NCBI GenBank assembly: GCA_945787595.1
Contig: CALZJV010000166.1
Coordinates: forward strand, 1 to 17,089
Source: an uncultured Desulfobacterales bacterium
GTDB taxonomy: Bacteria > Desulfobacterota > Desulfobacteria > Desulfobacterales > JAFDCJ01
Direction: 5' to 3'
Length of the DNA stretch: 17,089 nt
Part shown: in pieces, positions 6,994-13,508 of the stretch
Layout: each line of letters opens with the position of its first letter
How positions within the stretch are numbered: position 1 is the stretch's first letter
Translations under genes and position numbers: made by a program
Notes under the pieces: generated by a model
Told to the model about the DNA's origin: nothing
Seen by the model: the letters and a program-made list of their open reading frames with translations, nothing else
Database searches by the model: none

Positions 6994-8213
6994 TACCCGT
7001 TCCTTTCTGTTAACTCCCTGCAAACCTGACGCCATTGAGGTATTCGACCTGTTATTTCCAGTTTATCCAGGTATTCGGTGTCACACTGCAATTCGGTGTC
7101 CCCTGCGGAAGGAGCTTGTGCTTCATGTTCCATTGTATTGGCGACATGAACGGCGGTAAGCAGTCCTATATTTTGGGTCATGCTTCTTGCCGGTAAATGA
7201 TGAAAGGCAATTGCTTCAATGATTGAGTATTCCAAGCGCCACAGCCCCATTAGGTACGCGCCTATTTCAGCATGACTGGTTCCGAAGGCCTCATATTCCA
7301 TGTCCAACAGGTTCCGATCGGTGCCTTGTGCTTGGTCCAGGACCTGCCGGTAAGAATCTTCAAAATTGGTTGCTAAAATGAGTTTTCCCAGATCGTGCAA
7401 TAAACCGGCCATCATGGAATTATTTATCAGGCCCTGATCCAGGTTTTCATTTTTAATGATTGTTTTGGCATACATGCTGACCGCCAAGCTATGATTGAAG
7501 AGCTCGTCAATGTTAAACCAGGAAAAACTCTTCTGATTGAATTCAGAAAAAATCTTTACCGAAAGTACGAGTGCTTTGATTGTGTCCAATCCAAGCATCA
7601 TAACGGCTTGCTCCGGGCTGTTTATTTTTCGAAAGAGTCCGAAAAACGCAGAATTTACCATCTGCAGGATTTTGGCGGTCATGCTTAAATCTTTTGAAAT
7701 AATTTCTGCCACTTTTTTGATCGCGGGATCATCAGACTGCATCTCCGCTACAATCTCGGTGTATATGGAGGGCATGCTGGGAAGAGATTCGATTTGGGAG
7801 ATGATACTTTTAATGGATTCATCCGACAAAAAATCACGCAGTGCAAAAAGCTTGGCCAAGGTATGCTTCAATACCTGAGCATCACAGGGTTTTGAAAGAC
7901 TTTGATGAGCCAACCGGACTGATTTTAACGTCATCTCCTGATTTAATTGCCCTGAAAGAATGATACGCACGACATGGGGATGCCGCTTCTTTACTTCGAC
8001 CAACAGTCGTCCCCCATCCATTTCCGGCATTTGAAGATCGGAAACGATGACATCCATAGGCTTTTTACCAAGGATATTCAGCGCCTCGCGGCCACTGGCT
8101 ACAAAAGTCATGTCCCATTCCTGGCGCATTTTACGGAGCGTTCGCTGAAGGCCTTTGAGCACCAACGGCTCATCGTCTACAAACAGGATCCGCCTTTTTT
8201 TTTTATCATTCAT
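6993..8213 (-). CDS. Response regulator with HDOD output domain
   Basis: A 406-residue cytoplasmic regulator. Residues 7-125 are a receiver with Asp13-Asp14, phosphoacceptor Asp59 in VSDLQMPEMDG, Ser87 and Lys108 in SKPC. An HDOD domain follows from about 141 (IESLPSMPSIYTEI) to 345, with the usual helical bundle. His241, His273-Asp274 (LLHDLGK) and a later FHH keep several HD-type residues, although most HDOD domains have no shown enzyme activity and instead act in signalling through c-di-GMP-linked and similar pathways. It is the middle gene of the operon: its ATG overlaps the kinase stop as ATGAATGA and its stop overlaps the next start as TAATG. This tight coupling suggests it is made in step with the kinase and the phosphatase. 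Confidence 0.93.
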   Translation of the reverse strand: MNDKKKRRILFVDDEPLVLKGLQRTLRKMRQEWDMTFVASGREALNILGKKPMDVIVSDLQMPEMDGGRLLVEVKKRHPHVVRIILSGQLNQEMTLKSVRLAHQSLSKPCDAQVLKHTLAKLFALRDFLSDESIKSIISQIESLPSMPSIYTEIVAEMQSDDPAIKKVAEIISKDLSMTAKILQMVNSAFFGLFRKINSPEQAVMMLGLDTIKALVLSVKIFSEFNQKSFSWFNIDELFNHSLAVSMYAKTIIKNENLDQGLINNSMMAGLLHDLGKLILATNFEDSYRQVLDQAQGTDRNLLDMEYEAFGTSHAEIGAYLMGLWRLEYSIIEAIAFHHLPARSMTQNIGLLTAVHVANTMEHEAQAPSAGDTELQCDTEYLDKLEITGRIPQWRQVCRELTERNG

Positions 8214-9447
8214 GTTGCTCTGGTTCAGATGCTAAGGGTAGGCTGATAATAAAGGTCGTACCTTTCCCTTCGTTTGATTCAAGGGAGATAGTGCCTTTAT
8301 GTTTTTCCACAATGACGGAATGGGATATTGCCAGTCCCTGTCCCGTACCTTTACCCACTTCTTTCGTGGTAAAGAAAAGATCGAATATTTTATGCCGAAT
8401 TTTTTCCGGGATACCGGATCCGGTATCGCTTATATAAATTTTTGCCCAATTATCCTCACGACAGGTCCTAATGTGGATCGTACCCATTTGGGTTGGGTTG
8501 TCTTTGTTTGCTTCCGCGATGGCGTGGGCGGCATTGACGATCAAATTCAGTATTACCTGATTTAGTTCTGCCTGAAAGCAAGGGACGATCGATAGGCTCG
8601 CATCAAAGTCCGTTTTTAACTCTGCCACATACTTCCATTCATTACGGCTGATGGTAATGGTTTTTTCAATTTCGTTATTGATGTCGACGGGCTCTTTCTC
8701 TTCACCTCCCGGGTGGGCGAAAATCTTCATGGCCTGAACAATTTTGGCGATGCGTCCCACCCCCTTGAGCGTGTGCTGGATGGCAACCGGAATTTCCTCC
8801 TCGAGATAATCAAGGTCGAATTCCTCGATTTGTTCTTCCGCGGTCTCAATCAGCTCATCTGTCAGGGAACCTGATTTGGAGGTTTCTAGTAATTCTTTGT
8901 ATATTTTTATGATATTAATCAAATCATTAGATGCATCCTGGAAGAAACGGGTATTGTCTCCTACAAATTGAGTCGGTGTATTGATTTCATGGGCGATACC
9001 GGCAGCCAGTTGTCCGATTGCTTCCATTTTCTGGGACTGTTGCAGCTGTGCTTCTAATTTCTTGCGATCTGTTATGTCCGCTCCCATAATGGCGATGTCA
9101 TATATGCTATCATGATCTCCGATTAAGGGCTGGATTGTTATACCTAAATACCCCTGCTGATCACTCGGTCTGCGGAATCCGATATTATCTATCCGGATCG
9201 GCTGACGCTTAATCCGGCTTTGAGAAATGCCAGCAAAAACTTTATCCCAATCACACTCCACTCCGCATTGATTCAGGGACAAACCCATCACATCAGCCGC
9301 ATTCGTTTCGAACACCTTTTCAGCCATCGGATTCCAAAAAACAATTTCATTTTGATTCGACAGACCGATTAAAAGCGTGGGAAGAGACGAAATCAGATGT
9401 TCTATATCTTCGTATGTTGGTTTAGGTAAGCTAAACAAATTTTCCAT
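8206..9447 (-). CDS. PAS-domain sensor histidine kinase
   Basis: A 413-residue kinase, probably cytoplasmic because no membrane segment is visible in this form. A PAS domain covers about residues 15-125 and ends with the ADITDRKKLEAQ linker. The dimerisation/phosphoacceptor part has MEAIGQLAAGIAHEINTP with His153. An unusually long, acidic helical stretch (about 175-240) separates it from the ATPase domain, which has the N box LNLIVNAAHAI (Asn305), DTGSGIP (341-347) and GTGQGL (367-372). I chose the ATG at 9447 because it starts just before the PAS domain, though the ribosome binding site is poor. An ATG at 9531 would add 28 residues with a hydrophobic stretch and is the main alternative. The two receiver genes directly downstream are its likely partners. 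Confidence 0.88.
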   Translation of the reverse strand: MENLFSLPKPTYEDIEHLISSLPTLLIGLSNQNEIVFWNPMAEKVFETNAADVMGLSLNQCGVECDWDKVFAGISQSRIKRQPIRIDNIGFRRPSDQQGYLGITIQPLIGDHDSIYDIAIMGADITDRKKLEAQLQQSQKMEAIGQLAAGIAHEINTPTQFVGDNTRFFQDASNDLINIIKIYKELLETSKSGSLTDELIETAEEQIEEFDLDYLEEEIPVAIQHTLKGVGRIAKIVQAMKIFAHPGGEEKEPVDINNEIEKTITISRNEWKYVAELKTDFDASLSIVPCFQAELNQVILNLIVNAAHAIAEANKDNPTQMGTIHIRTCREDNWAKIYISDTGSGIPEKIRHKIFDLFFTTKEVGKGTGQGLAISHSVIVEKHKGTISLESNEGKGTTFIISLPLASEPEQHE

Positions 9448-9546
9448 GGTCCCCGTTAAGATTAAATCCTTAATTATGTACAATTGTATTATCGGCCACT
9501 CCAATGGAATCTTTATTTTTCTCCTTGACATCGCGCATTAAAAAAA

Positions 9547-9566
9547 ATAACTGAACATACAGTTAT
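9547..9566. promoter_or_regulatory. Perfect 7-bp inverted repeat between kinase operon and AOR
   Basis: ATAACTG and CAGTTAT (9547-9553 and 9560-9566) flank AACATA as a perfect palindrome with a six-base centre, a usual spacing for a dimeric regulator. It lies about 100 bases before the chosen kinase start and 190 bases before AOR, in the divergent spacer 9448-9755, where nothing else stood out. No promoter boxes are convincing in this spacer. Confidence 0.4.
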
Positions 9567-9755
9567 GATTTTAACAGCACCAACCCAAGAAACTCAAAGT
9601 TGCGGCCGATTTGCTGATTCAAACCAAAAAGCGAAAAACCTGATCTACGGCGTCAGATGTCGTCGGGCATAGGCGACTATAGCCAAACTACATCTTCCTT
9701 CTATCTGCGGCAACTTCGACAAGCGCTCAACTTAAATCATAGAAAGGAAAAAGCC

Positions 9756-11051
9756 ATGAAGTTTTTTAGGGTAAATATGACAAACGGGACCATTGAGACC
9801 CAACAGGTTTCGAATGGATATGAATACCTGGGGGGAAGAGGGTTAACTTCGATCATGATAAATTCTGAAGTTCCGGCTGATTGTGACCCGCTAGGTCCTG
9901 AAAACAAGCTTATTTTTGCACCCGGTTATTTAAGCGGGACCCCGCTGATCAACACCAGTCGTCTATCTGTGGGGGCCAAAAGCCCCCTCACTGGCGGGAT
10001 CAAGGAAAGCAACGTGGGGGGCACGGTTTCGGCCGATTTGGCGCGCCTGGGGATTCATGCAGCGATAATAGAGGGCCGGGCTCCGCAAGGAGAATTGTAT
10101 ATTCTTAAAATCGATTCAAATGGTGATGCTTCTATCGCTGACGCCAAAGCGTTCAAGGGAATGCGGACCTATGAACTTGTTGCAACACTCAAGAAAAAGT
10201 ACGGTGCCGACCACAGTGTGACCTGTATCGGACCAGCCGGAGAACTGCAACTGACTGCTGCTTCCGTCCAGACCACCGATGCTGACGGTCGGCCCTGCCG
10301 GGCGGCCGGACGCGGAGGGTTGGGGGCGGTCATGGGAGCCAAGGGTCTCAAAGCGCTTGTAGTAAGTATGGGTGGTAAATCGGCCGATACATTGGCTGAT
10401 GCCACAACCTTTAAGGAGGCGGCCAAGGCTTATGCCCGGGATGTGAAGGCAGATGAATTTAGCGGTGAAATTCTTCCCGAGCTTGGATCCGCCGCTCTGG
10501 TGGGGCCAATCAACGCCGCCGGGGCTTTCCCGACCTGCAATGCAAAAATGGGACAGTTTGAGCAAGCCGACAATATCAGCGGGGAAACCATGGCCGCCCT
10601 GATTAAAGAACGTGGCGGTAAGACGACCCATAAGGGCTGTTCGCAGTGCATTATTAGTTGTTCCAATGAATTCGTGGATTCGGAGGGGAAATATATTACG
10701 GCGTCATTGGAATACGAAACCATCTGGTCTATGGGCGGTATGATCGGCAATGGCAGTTTGGATGACATCGCCAAACTCGATAATCTCTGTGACGATATCG
10801 GATTGGATACCATCAGTACCGGAGTGGCGATTGCCGTGGCCATGGATGCCGGTTACAAAGATTTCGGCGATGGTCAAGCAGCCATAAAAATGGTTGAAGA
10901 AGTTGCAGATGGAACCGAGTTCGGCATGATCCTCGGCAACGGTCCTGCCGCTGTCGGAAAGCATTTCAACCATGACCGAGTGCCGGTCGTCAAAGGCCAA
11001 AGCATAGCAGCTTATGATCCCAGACTACGCCACCAGCCCAATGGGCGGTGA
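9756..11051 (+). CDS. Aldehyde:ferredoxin oxidoreductase, N-terminal part of a broken gene
   Basis: AOR-family enzymes oxidise aldehydes to acids with ferredoxin, using a tungsten bis-pterin and a 4Fe-4S cluster. This 431-residue part holds the N-terminal tungstopterin domain (GGRGLTS, KSPLTGG, GRGGLGAVMG) and the cluster motif CSQCIISC (Cys295, Cys298, Cys302). It also has the first pterin-binding motif DDIGLDT (346-352). The frame then fails after AAYDPR at 11024: eight family-conserved residues are missing and the reading frame is wrong, ending at 11051. The second pterin motif and fourth cluster Cys are in the next frame (11014-11460). The start ATG has AAAGGA about eight bases upstream; a further-upstream start at 9657 lacks family similarity. 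Confidence 0.85.
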   Translation: MKFFRVNMTNGTIETQQVSNGYEYLGGRGLTSIMINSEVPADCDPLGPENKLIFAPGYLSGTPLINTSRLSVGAKSPLTGGIKESNVGGTVSADLARLGIHAAIIEGRAPQGELYILKIDSNGDASIADAKAFKGMRTYELVATLKKKYGADHSVTCIGPAGELQLTAASVQTTDADGRPCRAAGRGGLGAVMGAKGLKALVVSMGGKSADTLADATTFKEAAKAYARDVKADEFSGEILPELGSAALVGPINAAGAFPTCNAKMGQFEQADNISGETMAALIKERGGKTTHKGCSQCIISCSNEFVDSEGKYITASLEYETIWSMGGMIGNGSLDDIAKLDNLCDDIGLDTISTGVAIAVAMDAGYKDFGDGQAAIKMVEEVADGTEFGMILGNGPAAVGKHFNHDRVPVVKGQSIAAYDPRLRHQPNGR

Positions 11052-11460
11052 TCACACTGCCGGCTGGGTTGTAGATCAAAATTTAGAAGATTTTGGGGGA
11101 ACCCTTGATCGATTTTCAGCCGAAGGTCAGGTGGAAGCTTCCCGCGATGCCCAGATTCACATGGCAGCTGTCGATACCGTGGGAATTTGTGACTTTGCGC
11201 AGACGGGATTGGCCTCACCGGAGGGGATAGAAAACGTTTATAAAATGGTTGCGGCCAAGATGGGCAAATCTTTCGGTGAAGATGATTGGCATGCATTGGG
11301 TTTGCGGGTGCTGAAGGCCGAGCGGGAATTCAACCGCAAGGCCGGATTCACCAATGCGGATGATCGGCTGCCCGGAATGTTCTACCAGGAACCATTGCCG
11401 CCCCACAACAAAGTGGTTATCATCAGTGATGAAGAGATGGATAACACGTTTGATTTTTAA
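11014..11460 (+). CDS. Aldehyde:ferredoxin oxidoreductase, C-terminal part of a broken gene
   Basis: The continuation of the AOR gene in another frame. Family resemblance begins at YATSPMGGDHTAGW (from 11026), follows the point where the upstream part ends, and runs to a normal AOR end. It contains DTVGICD, the second pterin-binding motif of the DxxGL(C/D)x type, whose Cys is the expected fourth ligand of the 4Fe-4S cluster. The listed ATG at 11014 lies inside the upstream part, has no ribosome binding site, and is probably not a real start. Together the parts total about 575 residues plus the missing eight, near the usual 580-620 for AOR. Unless the break is a sequence error, neither part should be an active enzyme. 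Confidence 0.75.
   Translation: MIPDYATSPMGGDHTAGWVVDQNLEDFGGTLDRFSAEGQVEASRDAQIHMAAVDTVGICDFAQTGLASPEGIENVYKMVAAKMGKSFGEDDWHALGLRVLKAEREFNRKAGFTNADDRLPGMFYQEPLPPHNKVVIISDEEMDNTFDF
11022..11028 (+). other. Junction of an apparent 23-nt deletion in AOR
   Basis: The upstream frame reads DPR (last codon AGA, 11022-11024) and the downstream frame reads Y (TAC, 11026-11028), with one base between. In AOR proteins the DPR and YATSP motifs are joined by eight residues of the type xxKGxGxT. Loss of 23 of those 24 bases would give exactly this frame change. Confidence 0.65.
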
Positions 11461-11474
11461 AAGATTACACCAAA

Positions 11475-11714
11475 ATGAAGATTCGGGTTATATTATCCGG
11501 GACTTTGAGTAAGTCCTTTGCGGTTCACGATCCGGTCTATGGAATGGAAGTTGAAATTCCAGAGGACTCAACGGTGGGGGATCTGATATCGCACATCGAT
11601 CTCCCCGCCAAAAAATTTGGCATGATATCGATGGACGGACATTTGGTTAAGGCGGGTAAACTACTTCAAGAAAATGCGGTTGTGCGGGTCTTTCAGCCTA
11701 TCTTTGGGGGGTAA
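11475..11714 (+). CDS. MoaD/ThiS-like sulfur carrier protein linked to AOR
   Basis: A 79-residue beta-grasp protein ending in Gly-Gly, the terminal pair that MoaD and ThiS need for adenylation and thiocarboxylation. It resembles MoaD in size, in the VGDLISHIDLPAKKFGMISMDG middle part and in VRVFQPIFGG at the end. MoaD-like genes often sit directly behind AOR-family genes, as here, 14 bases after the AOR stop. A separate copy for tungsten-enzyme cofactor making is the likely reason, but a general MoaD role with the MoaE-like protein at 3677-4039 is equally possible. There is no clear ribosome binding site, so it may depend on translation of AOR; a broken AOR could then lower its level. Confidence 0.88.
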   Translation: MKIRVILSGTLSKSFAVHDPVYGMEVEIPEDSTVGDLISHIDLPAKKFGMISMDGHLVKAGKLLQENAVVRVFQPIFGG

Positions 11715-11720
11715 CCCTAT

Positions 11721-12023
11721 GGTGATGAAAATCACGCATAACGTGGCTGTTAACTTTCATCCCATTTTGATTCCGTTAAATCAGCTTTTCGGGGCAATTT
11801 TAGATTTTGAATTTTGGCCTCCGGCCTCTCCGAGCATTAGGCTCTACGAGCCGGAAGCCGGAGGGGCCATCGGGGCCTACCCTCCGGCGTGTAAGCCTAC
11901 GGGCTGGAAGCGGCCCCGGAGGGATTGCGGCCTCCGGCCCGTGGGGCCTCTAGGGCCTACGCCCTGGAGGGATTTGTTGTATCGCTTCGCTTTGTCGCTA
12001 ATAAGAAAAGATAGAATTCCTTA
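11721..12023 (+). repeat. Dispersed direct repeat, copy 1, interrupted
   Basis: The left part (11721-11806) matches 13087-13179 with a few changes and a 7-base gap: shared parts include GGTGATGAAAATCA, TTAACTTT, ATCCCA, GTTAAATCAG and GGCAATTTTAGATT. The right part (11970-12023: GGATTTGTTG, TATCGCT, ATTCCTTA) matches 13182-13212. The 163 bases between are absent from copy 2. Both copies are in the same orientation and flank nadE. Confidence 0.8.
11807..11969. repeat. GC-rich hairpin cluster inside repeat copy 1
   Basis: A 163-base GC-rich block within an otherwise AT-rich spacer. GGCCTCCGGCC occurs twice (11816-11826 and 11929-11939). Three small hairpins share a TAC-containing loop: GGCTC-TAC-GAGCC (11840-11852), AGCC-TACG-GGCT (11894-11905) and AGGGC-CTAC-GCCCT (11952-11965). 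GGAGGGATT appears near 11917 and again at the right edge. It looks like an inserted, internally duplicated REP-type element. Confidence 0.65.
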
Positions 12024-12067
12024 ACTTTAGGCACTTTAGTTCATTTTAGCTCACTTTAGGCACTTAA
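12023..12067 (+). repeat. 10-bp-period TTTAG array
   Basis: TTTAG begins at 12026, 12035, 12045 and 12055, giving spacings of 9, 10 and 10 bases, with related flanks such as ACTTTAGGCA. The spacing is close to one turn of the DNA helix, so the motifs face the same side. Confidence 0.6.
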
Positions 12068-12082
12068 CAAGCACACCCTTTC

Positions 12083-12110
12083 AGGGAGGAACCAGGGTAG
12101 GGTCCTCCCT
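12083..12110. terminator. Strong hairpin between moaD-like gene and nadE
   Basis: AGGGAGGA (12083-12090) pairs perfectly with TCCTCCCT (12103-12110), with two further G-C pairs inside and a six-base loop. It lies 27 bases beyond the nadE stop, a position fitting transcript end or 3' protection for nadE and the convergent AOR operon. Neither strand has a following T-run, so it is not a classical intrinsic terminator. Confidence 0.4.
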
Positions 12111-12136
12111 CCGGACTGGAAACTGGACCCGGGTAT

Positions 12137-13036
12137 CTACTCATATCTCAAGGTGATCTTTGGGGTCGGCGGATGGACGATTTTTACTTTTTCCATTGCC
12201 AGCTGATGCCGTCTGTAAATATCTTTCACCACCTGTTCAACGGATTCTAATTTCGGTTTTCCATAAATTGATTGGTAATGTTCGATCTGTTTTTTCACCA
12301 AGGGGACCAATTGTTTGTGAGTTGCCAATTGCTCCGGGGTAAATTCCTGGCCAAGTCCCTCGGTGACCAGCTCCACGACATCATAATCATATCCCAGATC
12401 TTTAAAATCACTTTGTCCCGGTTCAAGACCGGCTGTAGGTACCCGGTGGACGATGGATTCATCCACTCCCAGAAACAATGCCATGCCCCTGACCAGTCGT
12501 TTTGACAAACCGGCGATGGGACTGCAATGAACCGCACCATCACCAAACAGGGTGTAATAACCGATACCGTAATCTTCATCTTTGTTACCGGTACCGGCCA
12601 GTAATTTTTTTTCGGTGGCGGCTTTTGTGGACAGCACATTGGCTCGTACTCGAGATATCAGGTTCCCTTTGTGGTAGTCTTTTTCGAAAGCTTCCGGGTT
12701 GGTTACTTTAAATGCCTCCACCGGCTTTTCGATGTTGTGAATCTCAAAGCGGATACCCAGCGTTTCTGCCAGGATTTGCGCATCTTTGACATCTTCCATT
12801 TTATTGATGCTTGAGGGAAGAATGTAGCCGATAAGCTCGAGTGTATCGTCTCTGTTTGAGTTGTAGCGGTCAAATGCCGTCTTTATCAAAGCCGCAACCG
12901 TGCTGGAATCGACGCCGCCGGACAATCCCACAATACAGCCGGTGGATTCCATTGTTTTAGCTGTGTCGATGATAAAATCACCGATTTCCTTACAAACCGT
13001 TTCACAGTTAATTTCGGGCAGTTTTATCTCCTTCAT
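12137..13036 (-). CDS. nadE: NAD synthase, ammonia-dependent type
   Basis: NadE makes NAD from nicotinic acid adenine dinucleotide, ATP and ammonia in the cytoplasm. The 299-residue product has the N-type ATP pyrophosphatase loop SGGVDSS (39-45), AGTGNKDEDYGIGYYTLFGD in the middle (substrate-binding strand and loop), SPIAGLSKR, and PTAGLEPGQSDFKDLGYDYD near the C-terminal third. There is no glutaminase (nitrilase) domain, so ammonia or a separate amidotransferase supplies nitrogen. Its length is slightly above the 270-residue bacterial norm. The start has GGGAG about six bases upstream. The gene stands alone, convergent to the AOR operon, and is flanked by two direct copies of one dispersed repeat about 1.3 kb apart, so its surroundings may have been reshaped by recombination. 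Confidence 0.95.
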   Translation of the reverse strand: MKEIKLPEINCETVCKEIGDFIIDTAKTMESTGCIVGLSGGVDSSTVAALIKTAFDRYNSNRDDTLELIGYILPSSINKMEDVKDAQILAETLGIRFEIHNIEKPVEAFKVTNPEAFEKDYHKGNLISRVRANVLSTKAATEKKLLAGTGNKDEDYGIGYYTLFGDGAVHCSPIAGLSKRLVRGMALFLGVDESIVHRVPTAGLEPGQSDFKDLGYDYDVVELVTEGLGQEFTPEQLATHKQLVPLVKKQIEHYQSIYGKPKLESVEQVVKDIYRRHQLAMEKVKIVHPPTPKITLRYE

Positions 13037-13086
13037 TATACTCTCCCGTTGTTTTTTTTCTTATTTTTGCTGGGACGGACACCCAG

Positions 13087-13212
13087 GGTGATGAAAATCA
13101 GGCCTAACGAGGCTCTTAACTTTGATCCCACATCCCATTTTTATTCAGTTAAATCAGATTTTTTAGGCAATTTTAGATTGCGGATTTGTTTTATCGCTAT
13201 TGATATTCCTTA
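13087..13212 (+). repeat. Dispersed direct repeat, copy 2, uninterrupted
   Basis: This copy starts 51 bases upstream of nadE and matches 11721-11806 plus 11970-12023, lacking the GC-rich block. It probably overlaps the nadE promoter region. The remainder of the nadE/next-gene spacer (13213-13508) holds the promoter at 13404-13432 and otherwise shows nothing I can name. Confidence 0.8.
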
Positions 13213-13403
13213 CCGGCAACAATTTGTCAATATTTAACCTTATTCTAATGATAGAATACCCGATAATATTATTAAGAAGGGAGAACGTAAACCTGGAGCC
13301 GGGATGCAATCCGTATTAGGAAGTTTTAAAGGGATCACGGATTAAGGTGTTTAAAGCGTCGCATCTTGAATAGTGATTGCAGAGCACATTCATAAATCAA
13401 GGT

Positions 13404-13432
13404 TTGACGTCAGACACTTGATATAGCATAAT
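13404..13432 (+). promoter_or_regulatory. Sigma70 promoter of the cNMP-like/DUF4388 gene
   Basis: TTGACG (13404-13409), a 17-base spacer and CATAAT (13427-13432) match the -35 and -10 consensus at five of six positions each. Transcription would begin near 13439, leaving a leader of about 70 bases before the ATG at 13509. This is the best promoter in the window. Confidence 0.65.
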
Positions 13433-13508
13433 TAATTCATTAAGTGCCTTGCATATGAAAGCCTCCAACTCGTGCAAAATTCAGGTATTAAATATACGGG
13501 ACATCAAT

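Larger units (their letters stand above)
11715..12136. other. Spacer after the AOR operon, rich in repeats, no gene
   Basis: This 422-bp spacer lies between the convergent moaD-like gene and nadE. It is filled by a dispersed repeat (11721-12023) interrupted by a GC-rich hairpin block (11807-11969), a segment with a 10-bp TTTAG period (12023-12067) and a strong hairpin (12083-12110). No open frame here has protein character. A 116-codon frame starting in the moaD-like gene simply runs through the repeats. Confidence 0.7.

Noticed and set aside
11014..11460. Programmed frameshift producing full AOR
   Set aside because: There is no slippery sequence at the junction, and eight conserved residues are missing, which frameshifting could not restore.
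11674..12024. 116-codon plus-strand open frame beyond the moaD-like gene
   Set aside because: It begins inside the moaD-like gene and is a translation of the dispersed repeat and GC-rich hairpins; no protein character.
13247..13321. 23-codon open frame before the DUF4388-like gene
   Set aside because: Too short and lacks a convincing ribosome binding site; it also lies upstream of the promoter at 13404-13432.
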